From Amycolatopsis sp. (GTDB taxonomy: Bacteria > Actinomycetota > Actinomycetes > Mycobacteriales > Pseudonocardiaceae): 64,000 bases of DNA. The translations under genes were made by a program, and so were the position numbers. The notes under the pieces were generated by a model. That model was given only the letters and a program-made list of their open reading frames with translations, was not told the DNA's origin and did no database searches. Location: NCBI RefSeq assembly GCF_025464955.1, contig NZ_JAODNM010000117.1, positions 124,001 through 188,000 on the forward strand, written 5' to 3'. The stretch's first letter is position 1; every line of letters begins with the position of its first letter. This document shows positions 46,384 to 56,457 of this stretch, piece by piece.

Positions 46384-47549
46384 GCCGGCACCTCCAGTTC
46401 CACTGTGGTCCCCCGAGAATGTCCACTGTGGACCCGCATGGCGCCGCCGACCTGGGCCACCCTGGTGCGCATGCCGCGCAGCCCGAAGCCTTCGGCCGGC
46501 CTGTCCGGATCGAACCCGACACCGTCGTCGGACACGCTGAGCCGCACCAGGCCGTCTGCCACCGAAAGCCGGACGAAAACGGTCGACGCCTTCGCGTGCT
46601 TGACGATGTTGGTCAGCGTTTCCTGCATGGCGCGAAGGAAGACGACCTCGGTCGGCGTGCCGAGTGCCGGCAGCGGGGCGACCTTGCAGGTCACCTCGAT
46701 GTCCGACTCCTCGCCGAGCCGCTCGGCCTGGCGGCGGATGGCATCCTCCAGAGTGCCCGCCGACAGCGCCGACGGGGTCAGCGCGACGACCATTTCCCTT
46801 GCCTCCGCGAGGTTTTCGCGGGCCGTTCGGGCGGCGAGGGCGAGATGGCGGCGGACGGCGGCCGGGTCGGTGTCCAATTCGGACTCCATGGCCTGGGTGA
46901 GTGTCACGATGCTGGTGAAGCCCTGCGCCAGCGTGTCGTGGATCTCCCGGGCCAGGCGCTCCCGTTCCGCCGCTGTCCCGGCTTCGTGCGAGAGCCTGGC
47001 GACCTCGGCCTGGCTGGCTTCGAGCTCCTTGATCAGCTCGGCGCGTTCCGTGCTCTGGTTCATGATGCGTTCGGTCCAGCGGCCCATCAGCACGCTCGCC
47101 ACGATCAGCATCGCGGTGATCGGGATGAGCGTACCCATGCTGGGGTCGCCGAACCCCTTGTCGACCAGCACCGACAGCGGCGGTAGCAGGATCGCGACCG
47201 CGGACACCACCACCGCGGCCGGTGTCGTCAGCAGCATGAACGCCAGCGGGCACACGGCGAACAGGACGAACCCGGCGTTGCGGTCGGCGAGGATCGCGAC
47301 GGCGGCCAGCAGCAGGACGGCCGCCATGAACCGTACCGCTGACCGGCTGCTGTCCTTCTCCTGCCGCACGAGCCGCCTGCCGAATGCGACATAGCCGACG
47401 GCGCAGCAGGTCATCGCGCCGATCGACACCCAGCGTCCGGTGAGGCCGGTGTCGTCCGTGAACAGTTCCAGCGTGACCGTGACGACGTAGGTGATGGCGA
47501 AAAGTACGTCCCACAGCCAGAACCAGCGCCGCCAGGCGTCCACTGCCAT
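46380..47549 (-). CDS. NarL-type sensor histidine kinase (HisKA_3)
   Basis: A 389-residue kinase with five to six N-terminal membrane helices, a coiled segment (ELIKELEASQAEVARLSHEA), dimerisation/phospho-acceptor EIHDTLAQGFTSI, and ATPase boxes ETLTNIVKHAKAS, VSDDGVGFDPDRP, GLRGMRTRV. No extracytoplasmic domain, so it probably senses within the membrane, as in exporter-linked systems. ATG 47549 (or GTG 47552) overlaps the permease stop. Confidence 0.93.
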   Translation of the reverse strand: MAVDAWRRWFWLWDVLFAITYVVTVTLELFTDDTGLTGRWVSIGAMTCCAVGYVAFGRRLVRQEKDSSRSAVRFMAAVLLLAAVAILADRNAGFVLFAVCPLAFMLLTTPAAVVVSAVAILLPPLSVLVDKGFGDPSMGTLIPITAMLIVASVLMGRWTERIMNQSTERAELIKELEASQAEVARLSHEAGTAAERERLAREIHDTLAQGFTSIVTLTQAMESELDTDPAAVRRHLALAARTARENLAEAREMVVALTPSALSAGTLEDAIRRQAERLGEESDIEVTCKVAPLPALGTPTEVVFLRAMQETLTNIVKHAKASTVFVRLSVADGLVRLSVSDDGVGFDPDRPAEGFGLRGMRTRVAQVGGAMRVHSGHSRGTTVELEVPA

Positions 47550-48373
47550 CACCGTTCCGTGGTCGTCCAGCGGAACACCAGCCGGCACAGCACGAGTCCC
47601 ACCACGCACCAGGCCCCGAGCACCAGCGCGACGGTCCCGAGTTCCCATTTACCCGCCATTTCGTACGCGGCCGCCTGCTCCGGCAGGAACACCGAGCGGA
47701 AGCCCTGGCAGATCCACTTCACCGGGAAGAACGACGCGATGTCGACCATAACCTTCGGCAGGTTGGTGATGGGGGTGACGAACACGCCCGAGATGAACTG
47801 GAGACACAGGTAGACGAGGTTGATCAGCGCCACCGCGCCGGTCGTCGACTTGACCACCGAGCTGACGAAGATCCCCATCAGCGCGCAGCCGATGATGCCG
47901 AGCGCGAACACCCAGAACAGGGTCAGCCACTTGGTCGGGTCGGACGGCAGCTTGAGGTCGAAGATCGGCACCGCGAGCCCGACCATGAGCACGACCTCGG
48001 CGAGGCTGGTCACCGCGACCAGGATGATCTTCCCGAGGAAGAACGACGTAGCCGTCATGGGCGTGCCGTGCAGGCGTTTGAGTGTGCCGTCCTCGCGGTT
48101 GGCGGTGAGGCCGACGCCCATGCTGCTGAACGACGTCGAGATGATGCCCGCGCCGATCATGCCCGCGGCGAGCAGCTGTCCGGAGGACACCCCGGGAATG
48201 GACGAAGCGCCGCCGATCAGGTTGCCCAGCAAGAGCATCAGCAGCACCGGCAGGGCGAACGTGAAGACCACCTGCTCGCGCTGACGGAAGAACTGGCGGA
48301 GTTCGGCGACGCCGCGAAGCAGGCCCAGCTCCAGGGTGCCGGGCAAGGGCTTGGCGGTATGCGTGGAGGTCAT
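47549..48373 (-). CDS. ABC-2 type transporter permease
   Basis: A 274-residue permease with six hydrophobic segments (VVFTFALPVLLMLLLGN; LFWVFALGIIGCALMGIFV; ALVLGAWCVVGLVLCRLVF) and the ABC-2 sequence SMGVGLTANREDGTLKRLHG. Likely forms a homodimer or works with the upstream ATPase in drug or lipid export. It overlaps the ATPase stop by four bases. Confidence 0.92.
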   Translation of the reverse strand: MTSTHTAKPLPGTLELGLLRGVAELRQFFRQREQVVFTFALPVLLMLLLGNLIGGASSIPGVSSGQLLAAGMIGAGIISTSFSSMGVGLTANREDGTLKRLHGTPMTATSFFLGKIILVAVTSLAEVVLMVGLAVPIFDLKLPSDPTKWLTLFWVFALGIIGCALMGIFVSSVVKSTTGAVALINLVYLCLQFISGVFVTPITNLPKVMVDIASFFPVKWICQGFRSVFLPEQAAAYEMAGKWELGTVALVLGAWCVVGLVLCRLVFRWTTTER

Positions 48374-49209
48374 GCCTGCTCTCCGATCAGGTCAAGGTAG
48401 ACGTCTTCCAGCGTCGGGCGGGAGACGGTGAGCTCGGCCAGTTCGCGGCCGCCGGCGGAGAGCTGGTGGATCAGTTTCGTGGGGTAATGGGTGCGCTCCT
48501 CGCGCGGGCCCGACGCCTCGATCCAGCGCACGGTCGCTTCGGCTCCGGCGCGACCACCGAGGGTCTGCGGGGTGTCTTCGGCGACGATCTGGCCGCGCGC
48601 GATGACGGCGACGCGGTCGGCGAGCGCTTCGGCTTCGTCGAGGTAGTGCGTGGTGAGGAGGATCGTGGTGCCCTCCTCGGCGAGCGACTTGATGAGCCTC
48701 CAGAACTGGCGCCGGGCTTCCGGGTCGAACCCGGTCGTCGGCTCGTCGAGGAACACGAGCTCGGGGTTGCCGATGATGCCCAACGCGACGTCGACCCGAC
48801 GACGTTGTCCGCCGGAGAGCGTCTTCACGCGGGAGTTGGCTTTCTCGGTGAGCCCGACCTTCTCGACGACCTCGAGCGGGTCGCGGGGGTCGGCGTAGTA
48901 GCGGGCGAAGTGCCGGACGGTCTCCGCGACGGTCAGCTCGGCCGCGTCGTTGGCCGTCTGCAGCACGATGCCGAGCCGCGCCCGCCACTCGCGACCGGCC
49001 GTGCCGGGGTCCTCGCCCAGCACGCTGGCCTCGCCCGACGTGCGGTGGCGATGCCCTTCGAGAATCTCGACCGTGGTGGTCTTGCCGGCGCCGTTGGGTC
49101 CGAGCAGGGCGAACACCTCGCCGCGCTCGATGTCGAGGTCGATCCCCCCGACCGCGACATGCCCCGGGTACTCCTTGCGCAGTCCGCGCACTTTCACTGC
49201 GTTGGTCAT
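48370..49209 (-). CDS. DrrA/CcmA-type ABC transporter ATP-binding protein
   Basis: A 279-residue ATPase: Walker A LLGPNGAGKTTTVEIL, Q-loop IVLQTANDAAE, signature TLSGGQRRRVDVALGI, Walker B LVFLDEPTTGFD, switch LLTTHYLDEAEAL, and the C-terminal SRPTLEDVYLDLIG typical of drug/daunorubicin-type exporters. ATG 49209 gives TNAVKVRGLRKEYPG; the frame runs 26 codons further without support. First gene of the ATPase-permease-kinase-regulator operon. Confidence 0.94.
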   Translation of the reverse strand: MTNAVKVRGLRKEYPGHVAVGGIDLDIERGEVFALLGPNGAGKTTTVEILEGHRHRTSGEASVLGEDPGTAGREWRARLGIVLQTANDAAELTVAETVRHFARYYADPRDPLEVVEKVGLTEKANSRVKTLSGGQRRRVDVALGIIGNPELVFLDEPTTGFDPEARRQFWRLIKSLAEEGTTILLTTHYLDEAEALADRVAVIARGQIVAEDTPQTLGGRAGAEATVRWIEASGPREERTHYPTKLIHQLSAGGRELAELTVSRPTLEDVYLDLIGEQA

Positions 49210-49535
49210 GAACTGATCGTGCAGCGTCGGCGGTGCGCCAGGGACGTCCGGCGGGCTGAACCTGGCTGTCCACCGAACGGTGGACACGCGGTGTCACTCC
49301 CGAAGCGCGAAGGTTTCCCGTGGAACCAAGGAAAACGGGTTTAGGCAGGTGAAAGCGGGTCCGGCAAGGGGCAGAACTGGTGGCCGGCCATACGAACACC
49401 CGGGCGATCGGTGATGGGCGGTGACTGGCGGTGAGTGTGCGAGGGGTCCCGCACTGGCATCGGAAGCCACAAGGGTGGCCCCGAGGGGTCCTGCACAGCA
49501 CCGCACGCTGTTGACAGAGTGTCTAACATGACTAT
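49210..49535. promoter_or_regulatory. 326-base divergent promoter region
   Basis: No gene. GAGGGGTCCYGCAC occurs twice (49441-49454, 49483-49496), 42 bases apart. TAACAT (49524-49529) ends six bases before the ATG at 49536, as in leaderless actinobacterial promoters. It should contain the promoters of the exporter operon and the EphD-like gene. Confidence 0.4.
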
Positions 49536-51257
49536 ATGTCTCATACGTGGGTGACGGCCAGCGACGGTGTACGCCTCTCGGTGCGGATCAGCGGTCCCGA
49601 TGACGCGCCGACGGTCGTGCTCGTGCACGGGTATCCGGACGACGGTTCGATGTGGGACGGCGTGGTCGCCGAGCTCACGGGCCGGTTTCGGGCCGTGGTG
49701 TACGACGTGCGCGGCGCGGGCGAGTCCGGCAAGCCGAAAGGTCGGCGGTCCTACAAGTTGGACCAGTTGGCCCAAGATTTGGCCGCCGTGGTCGAAGCGG
49801 TCCAGCCCGAGGGCAAGGTGCACCTGCTGGCGCACGATTGGGGCTCGATCCAGACCTGGCATTCCGTCACTGGCGACGAGCTCCGCGGGCGGCTCGCGTC
49901 GTTCACGTCGGTGTCCGGGCCGAGTCTCGATCACGCGGGTGCTTGGTTCCGGGCGCAGATGCGGCCCAGCCCCCGGCGGCTCAAGCACGCCGTGACGCAG
50001 TTCCTGCACTCCGGTTACATCGTGTTCTTCCAGATTCCCTTGCTGCCACAGCTTTTGTGGCGGGTCGGCGCGATCGGCCGCCTGATGAAGGCGCTCGACC
50101 CGAGCGCGGAGAAGCCGAACGTCTCCGACGGTGTGCACGGCCTGAAGCTCTACCGCGCGAACATGCTGCCGAGGTTGTCCCGGCCGATGCCGCGGTCCGC
50201 CGAGATCCCCGTCCAGGTGCTCGCGCCGACCGGCGACGCGTTCGTGTCGACGCCCCTGCAGACCGAAATCGCCCGCTGGGTCCCGGATCTGCGCGTCCGC
50301 CGGATCACCGGTGGTCACTGGGTCACCCGCGCCAAGCCCGAGCTGATCGCCGGTGCGGCGGCCGAGCTGATCGACTACGTCGAAGGCGGCGAGGAGTCCC
50401 GAGGCCTCAAACGGTCCCGGGTGCGCGACGCGAAAACGCGCAAGTTCGCGAACAAGCTTGTCGTCGTCACCGGTGCCGGGAGCGGCATCGGACGTGCCAC
50501 CGCGCTCGCGTTCGCCGGCGAAGGTGCCGACGTCGTCGTCACCGACATCAATCCGGAAGCCGCGAAGGAGACTGTCAACCTCTTGCGCGCCAAGGGATCT
50601 GTCGCTGCTGAGTACATAGTGGACTCGTCCGACGGGGACGCCGTCGGACGGTTCGCCAAGCAGGTCCGTGCCGAGCACGGCGTGCCGGACATCGTCGTGA
50701 ACAACGCCGGGATCGGCATGTCCGGGCCGTTCCTGGACACCTCCGTCGCCGACTGGGAAAAGGTCATCGACGTCAACCTGTGGGGGGTCATCCACGGCTG
50801 CCGCGCGTTCGCCGAGCAGCTGGTGGAACGCGGCGAAGGCGGTCACATCGTCAACCTCGCGTCGATGGCGGCGTACATGCCGTCGAAGATCCTGCCCGCG
50901 TATTCGACGTCGAAGTCCGCGGTGCTGATGCTCAGCGAATGCCTCCGCGCGGAACTCGCCCGCGAGAACATCGCCGTGACCGCGATCTGCCCAGGAATCG
51001 TGCACACCAACATCACCGGCTCGACGCGGTTCGTCGGCGTCGACAAGCAAGAGCAGAGCCGGCGGCAGAAGGCGAGCACGAAGATCTACGGCAAGCGGAA
51101 CTTCGGACCGGAGAAGGTCGCGCGGGATATCCTGCGTGCCGTGGAACGCAATACCGCCGTCGCGCCGTCGACCCCGGAAGCCAAAGCCGTGCTCGTCCTG
51201 TCGCGCCTGACGCCCGGGCTGCTCCGCACGGCCGCGAAACTGGACGTCACGCCTTGA
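49536..51257 (+). CDS. ephD: Alpha/beta hydrolase-SDR fusion, EphD-like
   Basis: A 573-residue two-domain protein. Residues 1-285: epoxide-hydrolase-like fold with oxyanion segment VLVHGYPDDGSMW, Asp nucleophile in LLAHDWGSIQTW and His in RITGGHWVTR. Residues 305-573: short-chain dehydrogenase with VVTGAGSGIGRATALAF, NNAGIGMSG and catalytic YSTSKSAVLM. Same order as mycobacterial EphD (Rv2214c), which acts on lipids. Mycolic acids are not expected if this is Amycolatopsis-like, so another lipid substrate is likely. A TetR gene overlaps its end. Confidence 0.88.
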   Translation: MSHTWVTASDGVRLSVRISGPDDAPTVVLVHGYPDDGSMWDGVVAELTGRFRAVVYDVRGAGESGKPKGRRSYKLDQLAQDLAAVVEAVQPEGKVHLLAHDWGSIQTWHSVTGDELRGRLASFTSVSGPSLDHAGAWFRAQMRPSPRRLKHAVTQFLHSGYIVFFQIPLLPQLLWRVGAIGRLMKALDPSAEKPNVSDGVHGLKLYRANMLPRLSRPMPRSAEIPVQVLAPTGDAFVSTPLQTEIARWVPDLRVRRITGGHWVTRAKPELIAGAAAELIDYVEGGEESRGLKRSRVRDAKTRKFANKLVVVTGAGSGIGRATALAFAGEGADVVVTDINPEAAKETVNLLRAKGSVAAEYIVDSSDGDAVGRFAKQVRAEHGVPDIVVNNAGIGMSGPFLDTSVADWEKVIDVNLWGVIHGCRAFAEQLVERGEGGHIVNLASMAAYMPSKILPAYSTSKSAVLMLSECLRAELARENIAVTAICPGIVHTNITGSTRFVGVDKQEQSRRQKASTKIYGKRNFGPEKVARDILRAVERNTAVAPSTPEAKAVLVLSRLTPGLLRTAAKLDVTP

Positions 51258-51880
51258 CCGAAGCCCGCAAACCGCGCCGGATGTCCCCGCAGGCGCGGCG
51301 CGACGAGCTGATCCGCGCGGCACTGGACCTGTTCGCCAGCCGGGCGCCGGAACTGGTCACGGTCGACGACATCATCGTGCGCGCCGACGTCTCGCGGCCG
51401 TTGTTCTACCGGTATTTCTCGAGCCTGCGGGAGCTGCAGATCGAGGCTCTGCACACCGTCACCGACGGGCTGATCGACGGGCTCGCGCGGCGCCAGGAGG
51501 GGACGCCGCTGGACCGCCTGCGCGGGGTCGTCCGCGGGCTGATCGACGTCGCCGCTGAGTACCAGGCGGGGTATATCGCGTTGCTGCGCGGTGGATCGGT
51601 GATCGCGACCTCGGAGACGGACGCCGTTGTCGACCAGGTCCGCAACCGCTCGGTGGAGCTGATCCTGGAGGCGACCGGCGTCGCCGAGCCGTCCCCGCTG
51701 CTGCTGCTGACGCTGCGGTGCTGGACGGCCGTGGTCGAGGGCGCGCTGCTGACGTGGCTGCAGGAACGCACGATCCCGCGTGAGGACCTCGACGGCTGGC
51801 TCGTCGACCAGCTCGTCGCCATGGTCGCCGCGACCGCGGCCCACGACCCCACCGTCGCCGTCCTCCTCGACGCCACCTGA
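51254..51880 (+). CDS. TetR-family regulator
   Basis: A 208-residue regulator from TTG 51254 (overlaps the upstream stop by four bases) or 199 residues from ATG 51281. HTH: ELVTVDDIIVRADVSRPLFY, then RYFSSLRELQIEALH. The ligand domain contains ALLRGGSVIATSETDAVVDQ. Co-transcribed with the EphD-like gene and probably its repressor. Confidence 0.88.
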   Translation: MTEARKPRRMSPQARRDELIRAALDLFASRAPELVTVDDIIVRADVSRPLFYRYFSSLRELQIEALHTVTDGLIDGLARRQEGTPLDRLRGVVRGLIDVAAEYQAGYIALLRGGSVIATSETDAVVDQVRNRSVELILEATGVAEPSPLLLLTLRCWTAVVEGALLTWLQERTIPREDLDGWLVDQLVAMVAATAAHDPTVAVLLDAT

Positions 51881-51893
51881 CCCCCTGCCGGAC

Positions 51894-52032
51894 CCCCAGG
51901 ACGGGCACTTTTCCACAAGAGTGCCCTCGTTGAGGGCTCAAGCAGGGCAAAAAGTACAAAAGTGCCCACGCAACTCGCCGTCGAGTTGCGGTAGTTAGCG
52001 TCCGCAAGGATCGCAACTCGACGGCGAGTTGC
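51894..52032. repeat. Family C element followed by family A compound element
   Basis: 51894-51967: CCCCAGGACGGGCACTTTT, two further GTGCCC/GGGCA arms and the inverse AAAAGTGCCC. 51970-51989 and 52013-52032: the family A unit and its reverse complement, with a spacer closely like that at 8341-8361. It lies between the convergent stops of tetR and lysR. Confidence 0.9.
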
Positions 52033-52061
52033 TGTCATCGGCTTCGCGTGGACGGGACCGG

Positions 52062-52934
52062 TCAGCTGGTGAGGGCGTGGAGGACGGCGCGGATGAGCGG
52101 GTGGGTGTCGCTGCCGGTGCGCACGGCGGCGAAGACGCGCCGCAGCGGCACGGTGCCGCGTACGGGCAGCGCGACCGCGCCAGGCAGGTCCGTGAACGCG
52201 TGCCGCGGGACCAGCGCGACGCCCGCCCCGGCCGCGACCAGCGAGACGATCGCCCGGAAATCGTCGGAAGTGTGCGTGATGTGCGGGTTTTCGCAGACCA
52301 GCGTGACGACGTCACGGCACGGGTTGCCCGGCAGCGGCGCGATCCAGTCCTCGTGCGCCAACTCCAGCACGTCCGCCGACGCCTCCCCGGCCAGCCGGTG
52401 TCCTGCAGGCAGGACGACGTCGAAAGGCTCGGTGTAGAGCGGGAAACGCGTGAGCCGCCGGTCGTCGGTCCGGGGTACGGACCGGTACTCCTCCGCGATC
52501 GCGATGTCGATCTCGCCGTCGAGCAGCAGCGGAACACTCGCGTGCCCCTCTGCGTCGCGCACCACGACGGTCACCTCGGGCGCGGTGGCGCGCAACGCGG
52601 CGATCGCCGGCGCGACGACCTGCGTGATCGCCGACGCGAAACTCGCGATCTCGACACGTCCGCTGACCCCGGCCGCGAACGCCGCGAGCGTCGCCTGCGC
52701 GCGTTCCAGTTCGGCCGCGACGGCGTTGGCGTGCACCACAAGCAGCTCGCCCGCCGCCGTCAGCGACACCCGGCGACCACGTCGTCGCAGCAGCTCCTGG
52801 CCCGTCTCGGCTTCGAGCGCGGCGAGCTGCTGCGACACCGCCGACGCAGTCAGGTGCAGCGCCTGGGCAGCCGCGGTCACCGTGCCGTGGTCGGCCAGCG
52901 CTGCCAGCACCCGAAGCCGTCGAGGGTCGATCAC
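52062..52934 (-). CDS. LysR-family transcriptional regulator
   Basis: A 290-residue regulator. [23 protein letters not shown] followed by [20 protein letters not shown]. Effector domain from about 90 ([20 protein letters not shown]) to a C-terminus near [15 protein letters not shown] 52934 overlaps the kbl stop by four bases. Being in the same unit as kbl-tdh, it may control threonine breakdown; most LysR genes are divergent from their targets, so this is only a guess. Confidence 0.9.
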   Translation of the reverse strand: MIDPRRLRVLAALADHGTVTAAAQALHLTASAVSQQLAALEAETGQELLRRRGRRVSLTAAGELLVVHANAVAAELERAQATLAAFAAGVSGRVEIASFASAITQVVAPAIAALRATAPEVTVVVRDAEGHASVPLLLDGEIDIAIAEEYRSVPRTDDRRLTRFPLYTEPFDVVLPAGHRLAGEASADVLELAHEDWIAPLPGNPCRDVVTLVCENPHITHTSDDFRAIVSLVAAGAGVALVPRHAFTDLPGAVALPVRGTVPLRRVFAAVRTGSDTHPLIRAVLHALTS

Positions 52935-54115
52935 GCGTTCAGTTTGCTCCTGGCCGCCACGAAGGCGTCCACCGCGCGGTTGACGTCGTCGGCGGTGTGG
53001 GCGGCCGACATCTGCGTTCGGATGCGCGCCTTTCCGTGCGGCACCACGGGATAGGAGAACCCGATCACGTAGATTCCCTGGTCCAGCAACAGGTCGGCCA
53101 TCGTCCCGGCCAGCGTGGCATCGCCGAACATCACCGGGATGATCGGGTGCTCGCCGGGCAGCAGATCGAAGCCCTCCTCGGTCATCCTGCGGCGGAACAG
53201 TTCCGTGTTCGCCCGCAGCCGCGTCAGCAGCTCGCCCGACGACGTCAGCAGGTCCAGCGCGGCCAGCGCGGCGGCGGTGATCGACGGCGCGAGCGAGTTG
53301 GAGAACAGGTACGGCCGCGAACGCTGCCGAAGCATCTCCACGATTTCCTTGCGGGCACTGACATAACCGCCACTGGCACCGCCCAATGCCTTGCCGAGCG
53401 TGCCGGTGAAGATGTCGATCCGGTCGGTGACGCCGAACAGTTCGGGTGTGCCGCGCCCGGTCGGGCCGGTGAAACCAACGGCGTGCGAGTCGTCGACCAT
53501 GACCAGCGCGTCGTACCGCTCGGCCAGGTCGCAGATCTCGTCGAGGGGCGCGAGGTAACCGTCCATTGAGAACACACCATCGGTGGCGATCAGCCGGTAT
53601 CGCGCGTCCTTGGCGTCGACGAGCTGCCGCTCGAGGTCGGCCATGTCGCGGTTCTTGTAGCGGTACCGCTTCGCCTTGCACAGGCGGACGCCGTCGATGA
53701 TCGACGCGTGGTTGAGCTCGTCGGAGATCACCGCGTCCTGGTCGTTGAGCAGTGTCTCGAACAGACCGCCGTTGGCATCGAAGCAAGAGCTGTAAAGGAT
53801 GGTGTCCTCGGTGCCGAGGAACTGCGAGAGCCGGGCTTCCAGCTCTTTGTGCGGTTCCTGTGTGCCGCAGATGAACCGCACCGAGGCCATCCCGAAGCCC
53901 CACTTGTCCAAGGCCGTGTGGGCGGCCTCGATCAATGTTGGGTGGTCGGCGAGGCCGAGATAGTTGTTGGCGCAGAAGTTGAGCACCTCGTCGCCGGAGC
54001 CGACGCGCACGGTGGCGTTCTGCGGGCTGCCGATCACGCGCTCGCCCTTGTACAGCCCGGCTTCCCGGATCTCGTCCAGTCCGGTCCGGAGGTTCTCGCG
54101 CATCGAGCCGTACAT
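52931..54115 (-). CDS. kbl: Glycine C-acetyltransferase (2-amino-3-ketobutyrate CoA ligase)
   Basis: A 394-residue PLP enzyme of the alpha-oxoamine synthase family. It splits 2-amino-3-ketobutyrate with CoA to glycine and acetyl-CoA. PLP lysine in [16 protein letters not shown]; cofactor contacts in [17 protein letters not shown] and [13 protein letters not shown] 54115 shares a base with the tdh stop (TGATG). With Tdh it forms the two-step threonine-to-glycine route. Confidence 0.95.
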   Translation of the reverse strand: MYGSMRENLRTGLDEIREAGLYKGERVIGSPQNATVRVGSGDEVLNFCANNYLGLADHPTLIEAAHTALDKWGFGMASVRFICGTQEPHKELEARLSQFLGTEDTILYSSCFDANGGLFETLLNDQDAVISDELNHASIIDGVRLCKAKRYRYKNRDMADLERQLVDAKDARYRLIATDGVFSMDGYLAPLDEICDLAERYDALVMVDDSHAVGFTGPTGRGTPELFGVTDRIDIFTGTLGKALGGASGGYVSARKEIVEMLRQRSRPYLFSNSLAPSITAAALAALDLLTSSGELLTRLRANTELFRRRMTEEGFDLLPGEHPIIPVMFGDATLAGTMADLLLDQGIYVIGFSYPVVPHGKARIRTQMSAAHTADDVNRAVDAFVAARSKLNA

Positions 54116-55152
54116 CAGTTCTCCGTCCAGTCGAGGATGACTTTGCCGCACTGCGCCTCGCGCGTGGTGGCGAAGGCCTTCTCGTGCTCGGTGTAGTGGA
54201 AGCGGTGGGTGATCACCGGGCTCAGGTCGAGGCCGCCCTGCAGGAGCACCGACATCGAGTACCAGGTCTCGAACATCTCCCGGCCGTAGATTCCCTTGAG
54301 GTGCAACATCTTCAGCACGATGCTGCTGAAGTCGACGGCGAACTCCTCCGACGGCAGGCCCAGCATCGCGATCTTGCCGCCGTGGGTCATGTTCGCGATC
54401 ATCTCGCGCAGCGCGCTCGGCTTACCGGACATCTCCATGCCGACGTCGAAGCCCTCGGACATGCCCAGCCCCGCCTGCGCTTCGGCGACGGTCGACTTGG
54501 AGACGTCGATCGCCAGGTCGACGCCGACCCGCCGGGCCAGGTCGAGGCGGTGCTCGCTGACATCGGTGATCGCGACGTGGCGGGCGCCCGCGTGCTTGGC
54601 GATCGCGGCGGCCATGATCCCAATCGGGCCGGCGCCGGTGATCAGCACGTCCTCGTTGATGACCGGGAACGACAGCGCGGTGTGGACGGCGTTGCCGAGC
54701 GGGTCGAAGATCGCCGCGACGTCGAGGTCGACGGCCGTCTGGTGCACCCAGGCGTTCTGCGCCGGCAGCACGGCGTACTGGGCGAACGCACCGTCGGTGT
54801 GGACGCCGAGGCCGCGCGTGTGTGCGCACAGGTGGCGGCGCCCTGCCTTGCAGTTGCGGCAGGTGCCGCACACCAGGTGGCCCTCGCCGCTGACCAGGTC
54901 GCCGACCTTGACCCCGGTCACGGCCGCGCCGGCTTCGACGACCTCGCCGACGAACTCGTGGCCGACGATCAGGGGCGCGACGATGTTGCTCGCGGCCCAG
55001 TCGTCCCAGGACTCGATGTGCAGGTCGGTCCCGCAGATCCCGGTGCGCAGCACGCGCACCACCACGTCACCAGGGCCGGCGACCGGGTCGGGGACGTCGA
55101 TCAGTTCCAGACCGGGGGCCGCGGCCACCTTGACCAATGCCTTCATGGGCAT
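54115..55152 (-). CDS. tdh: L-threonine 3-dehydrogenase
   Basis: A 345-residue zinc-dependent medium-chain dehydrogenase, oxidising threonine to 2-amino-3-ketobutyrate with NAD+. Catalytic zinc: [20 protein letters not shown] and VGHEFVGEV. Structural zinc: four Cys in [20 protein letters not shown] site [19 protein letters not shown]. Start ATG 55152 or 55146. First gene of tdh-kbl-lysR. Confidence 0.95.
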   Translation of the reverse strand: MPMKALVKVAAAPGLELIDVPDPVAGPGDVVVRVLRTGICGTDLHIESWDDWAASNIVAPLIVGHEFVGEVVEAGAAVTGVKVGDLVSGEGHLVCGTCRNCKAGRRHLCAHTRGLGVHTDGAFAQYAVLPAQNAWVHQTAVDLDVAAIFDPLGNAVHTALSFPVINEDVLITGAGPIGIMAAAIAKHAGARHVAITDVSEHRLDLARRVGVDLAIDVSKSTVAEAQAGLGMSEGFDVGMEMSGKPSALREMIANMTHGGKIAMLGLPSEEFAVDFSSIVLKMLHLKGIYGREMFETWYSMSVLLQGGLDLSPVITHRFHYTEHEKAFATTREAQCGKVILDWTEN

Positions 55153-55231
55153 GAGTGTCGCCCCGCGCCGCTGTGCAGTCCATCAGTGTTTTCTGAATTC
55201 ACTTGTAAGTGGAACTGCACAGGGCGGGCAA

Positions 55232-55290
55232 CGGGACGTGAAGGCCACCTTCAGTGCGCAATTCGTTGTGAAGGTGGCCTTCACGTCCCG
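55232..55290. repeat. Family B inverted repeat between citrate synthase and tdh
   Basis: 22-base perfect arms 55232-55253 and 55269-55290 (core GTGAAGGCCACCTTCA) with a 15-base centre. It ends nine bases before the citrate synthase stop position, i.e. just downstream of that minus-strand gene. Confidence 0.9.
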
Positions 55291-55299
55291 TCAAACCCC

Positions 55300-56457
55300 T
55301 CAGAGCAGGTCCCAGCCCTCGACTTCCTGTGGGGTGCGGGGGCCGGGGCCGACGTACTTGGCCGACGGGCGCACCAGGCGTCCGGTCTTCTTCTGCTCCA
55401 GGATGTGCGCGGCCCAGCCGGCGGTGCGGGCGGAGCTGAACATCGCGGGCATCATGTGCGGCGGCACCTCGGCGAAGTCGAGGATGACCGCGGCCCAGAA
55501 CTCGACGTTGGTCTCGATCGGGTGATCCGGGCGGCGCTCACGCAGCTCGGCGAGCGCGGCCTGCTCCAGCGCGGCGGCCACCTCGTAGCGGGCGGCGCCG
55601 AGCTCCTTGCAGGTGCGGCGAAGCACGCGGGCACGCGGGTCCTCCGCGCGGTACACGCGGTGGCCGAAGCCCATCAGCCGTTCCTTGTGGTCGAGGATGC
55701 CCTTGACCAGCTTGCGGGCGTCGCCGGTGCGCTCGACCTCCTCGATCATCGGCAGCACCCGGGCGGGCGCACCGCCGTGCAGGGGGCCGGACATCGCGCC
55801 GATCGCGCCCGACATCGCGGCGGCCACGTCGGCGCCGGTGGACGCGATCACGCGCGCGGTGAACGTCGACGCGTTGAGGCCGTGCTCGGCGGCGGACACC
55901 CAGTAGGCGTCGACGGCCCGGACGTGAGCCGGGTCCGGCTCACCGCGCCAACGGACCATGAAGCGCTCGGTGATGGAGGCGGCCTGGTCGACCCGTGACT
56001 GCGGGACGGCGGGCAGCGCGGTGCCGCGAGCGGACTGCGCGACGTAGGAAAGTGCCATGACAGAGGCGCGGGCGAGCTGGTCGCGGGCCTCGACGTCGGT
56101 GATGTCCAGTAACGCTTTGTAACCCCAGATCGGGGCAAGCATGGCGAGTGCGGCTTGGACGTCGACGCGGACGTCACCGGTGTGCACGGGCAGTGGGAAC
56201 GGCTCGGCCGGCGGGAGTCCGTGTCCGAACCGCCCGTCCACGAGCAGGCCCCAGACGTCGCCGAAGGTCACCTTGCCGGCGAGATCCTCCAGGTTGACGC
56301 CGCGGTAACGCAGCGCGCCGCCGTCCCGATCAGGTTCGGCGATCTCGGTGCGGAAGGCGATGACGCCTTCGAGTCCCGGGCGGAAACCGTCGTCGGCGGC
56401 GTCTGCCGACGGCGCTGACGCGGTCGGGACGGTCGATACAGGCGCTGAGGTAGTCAC
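55300..56457 (-). CDS. citA: Citrate synthase (CitA-type)
   Basis: A 385-residue citrate synthase, condensing oxaloacetate and acetyl-CoA. Short N-terminal lead, then LEGVIAFRTEIAEPD, LRYRGVNLEDLAG. Catalytic His regions SGPLHGGAPARVLPM and MGFGHRVYRAEDPRA; catalytic Asp in ILDFAEVPPHMMP. It belongs to the shorter CitA/2-methylcitrate synthase-like branch; a methylcitrate role is possible but no prp genes are nearby. GTG 56457. Confidence 0.92.
   Translation of the reverse strand: MTTSAPVSTVPTASAPSADAADDGFRPGLEGVIAFRTEIAEPDRDGGALRYRGVNLEDLAGKVTFGDVWGLLVDGRFGHGLPPAEPFPLPVHTGDVRVDVQAALAMLAPIWGYKALLDITDVEARDQLARASVMALSYVAQSARGTALPAVPQSRVDQAASITERFMVRWRGEPDPAHVRAVDAYWVSAAEHGLNASTFTARVIASTGADVAAAMSGAIGAMSGPLHGGAPARVLPMIEEVERTGDARKLVKGILDHKERLMGFGHRVYRAEDPRARVLRRTCKELGAARYEVAAALEQAALAELRERRPDHPIETNVEFWAAVILDFAEVPPHMMPAMFSSARTAGWAAHILEQKKTGRLVRPSAKYVGPGPRTPQEVEGWDLL

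Noticed and set aside
49511-49538. TTGACA-N16-TATATG promoter before the EphD-like gene
   Set aside because: The -10 would overlap the ATG, so transcripts would start after the start codon; TAACAT in leaderless layout is more consistent.
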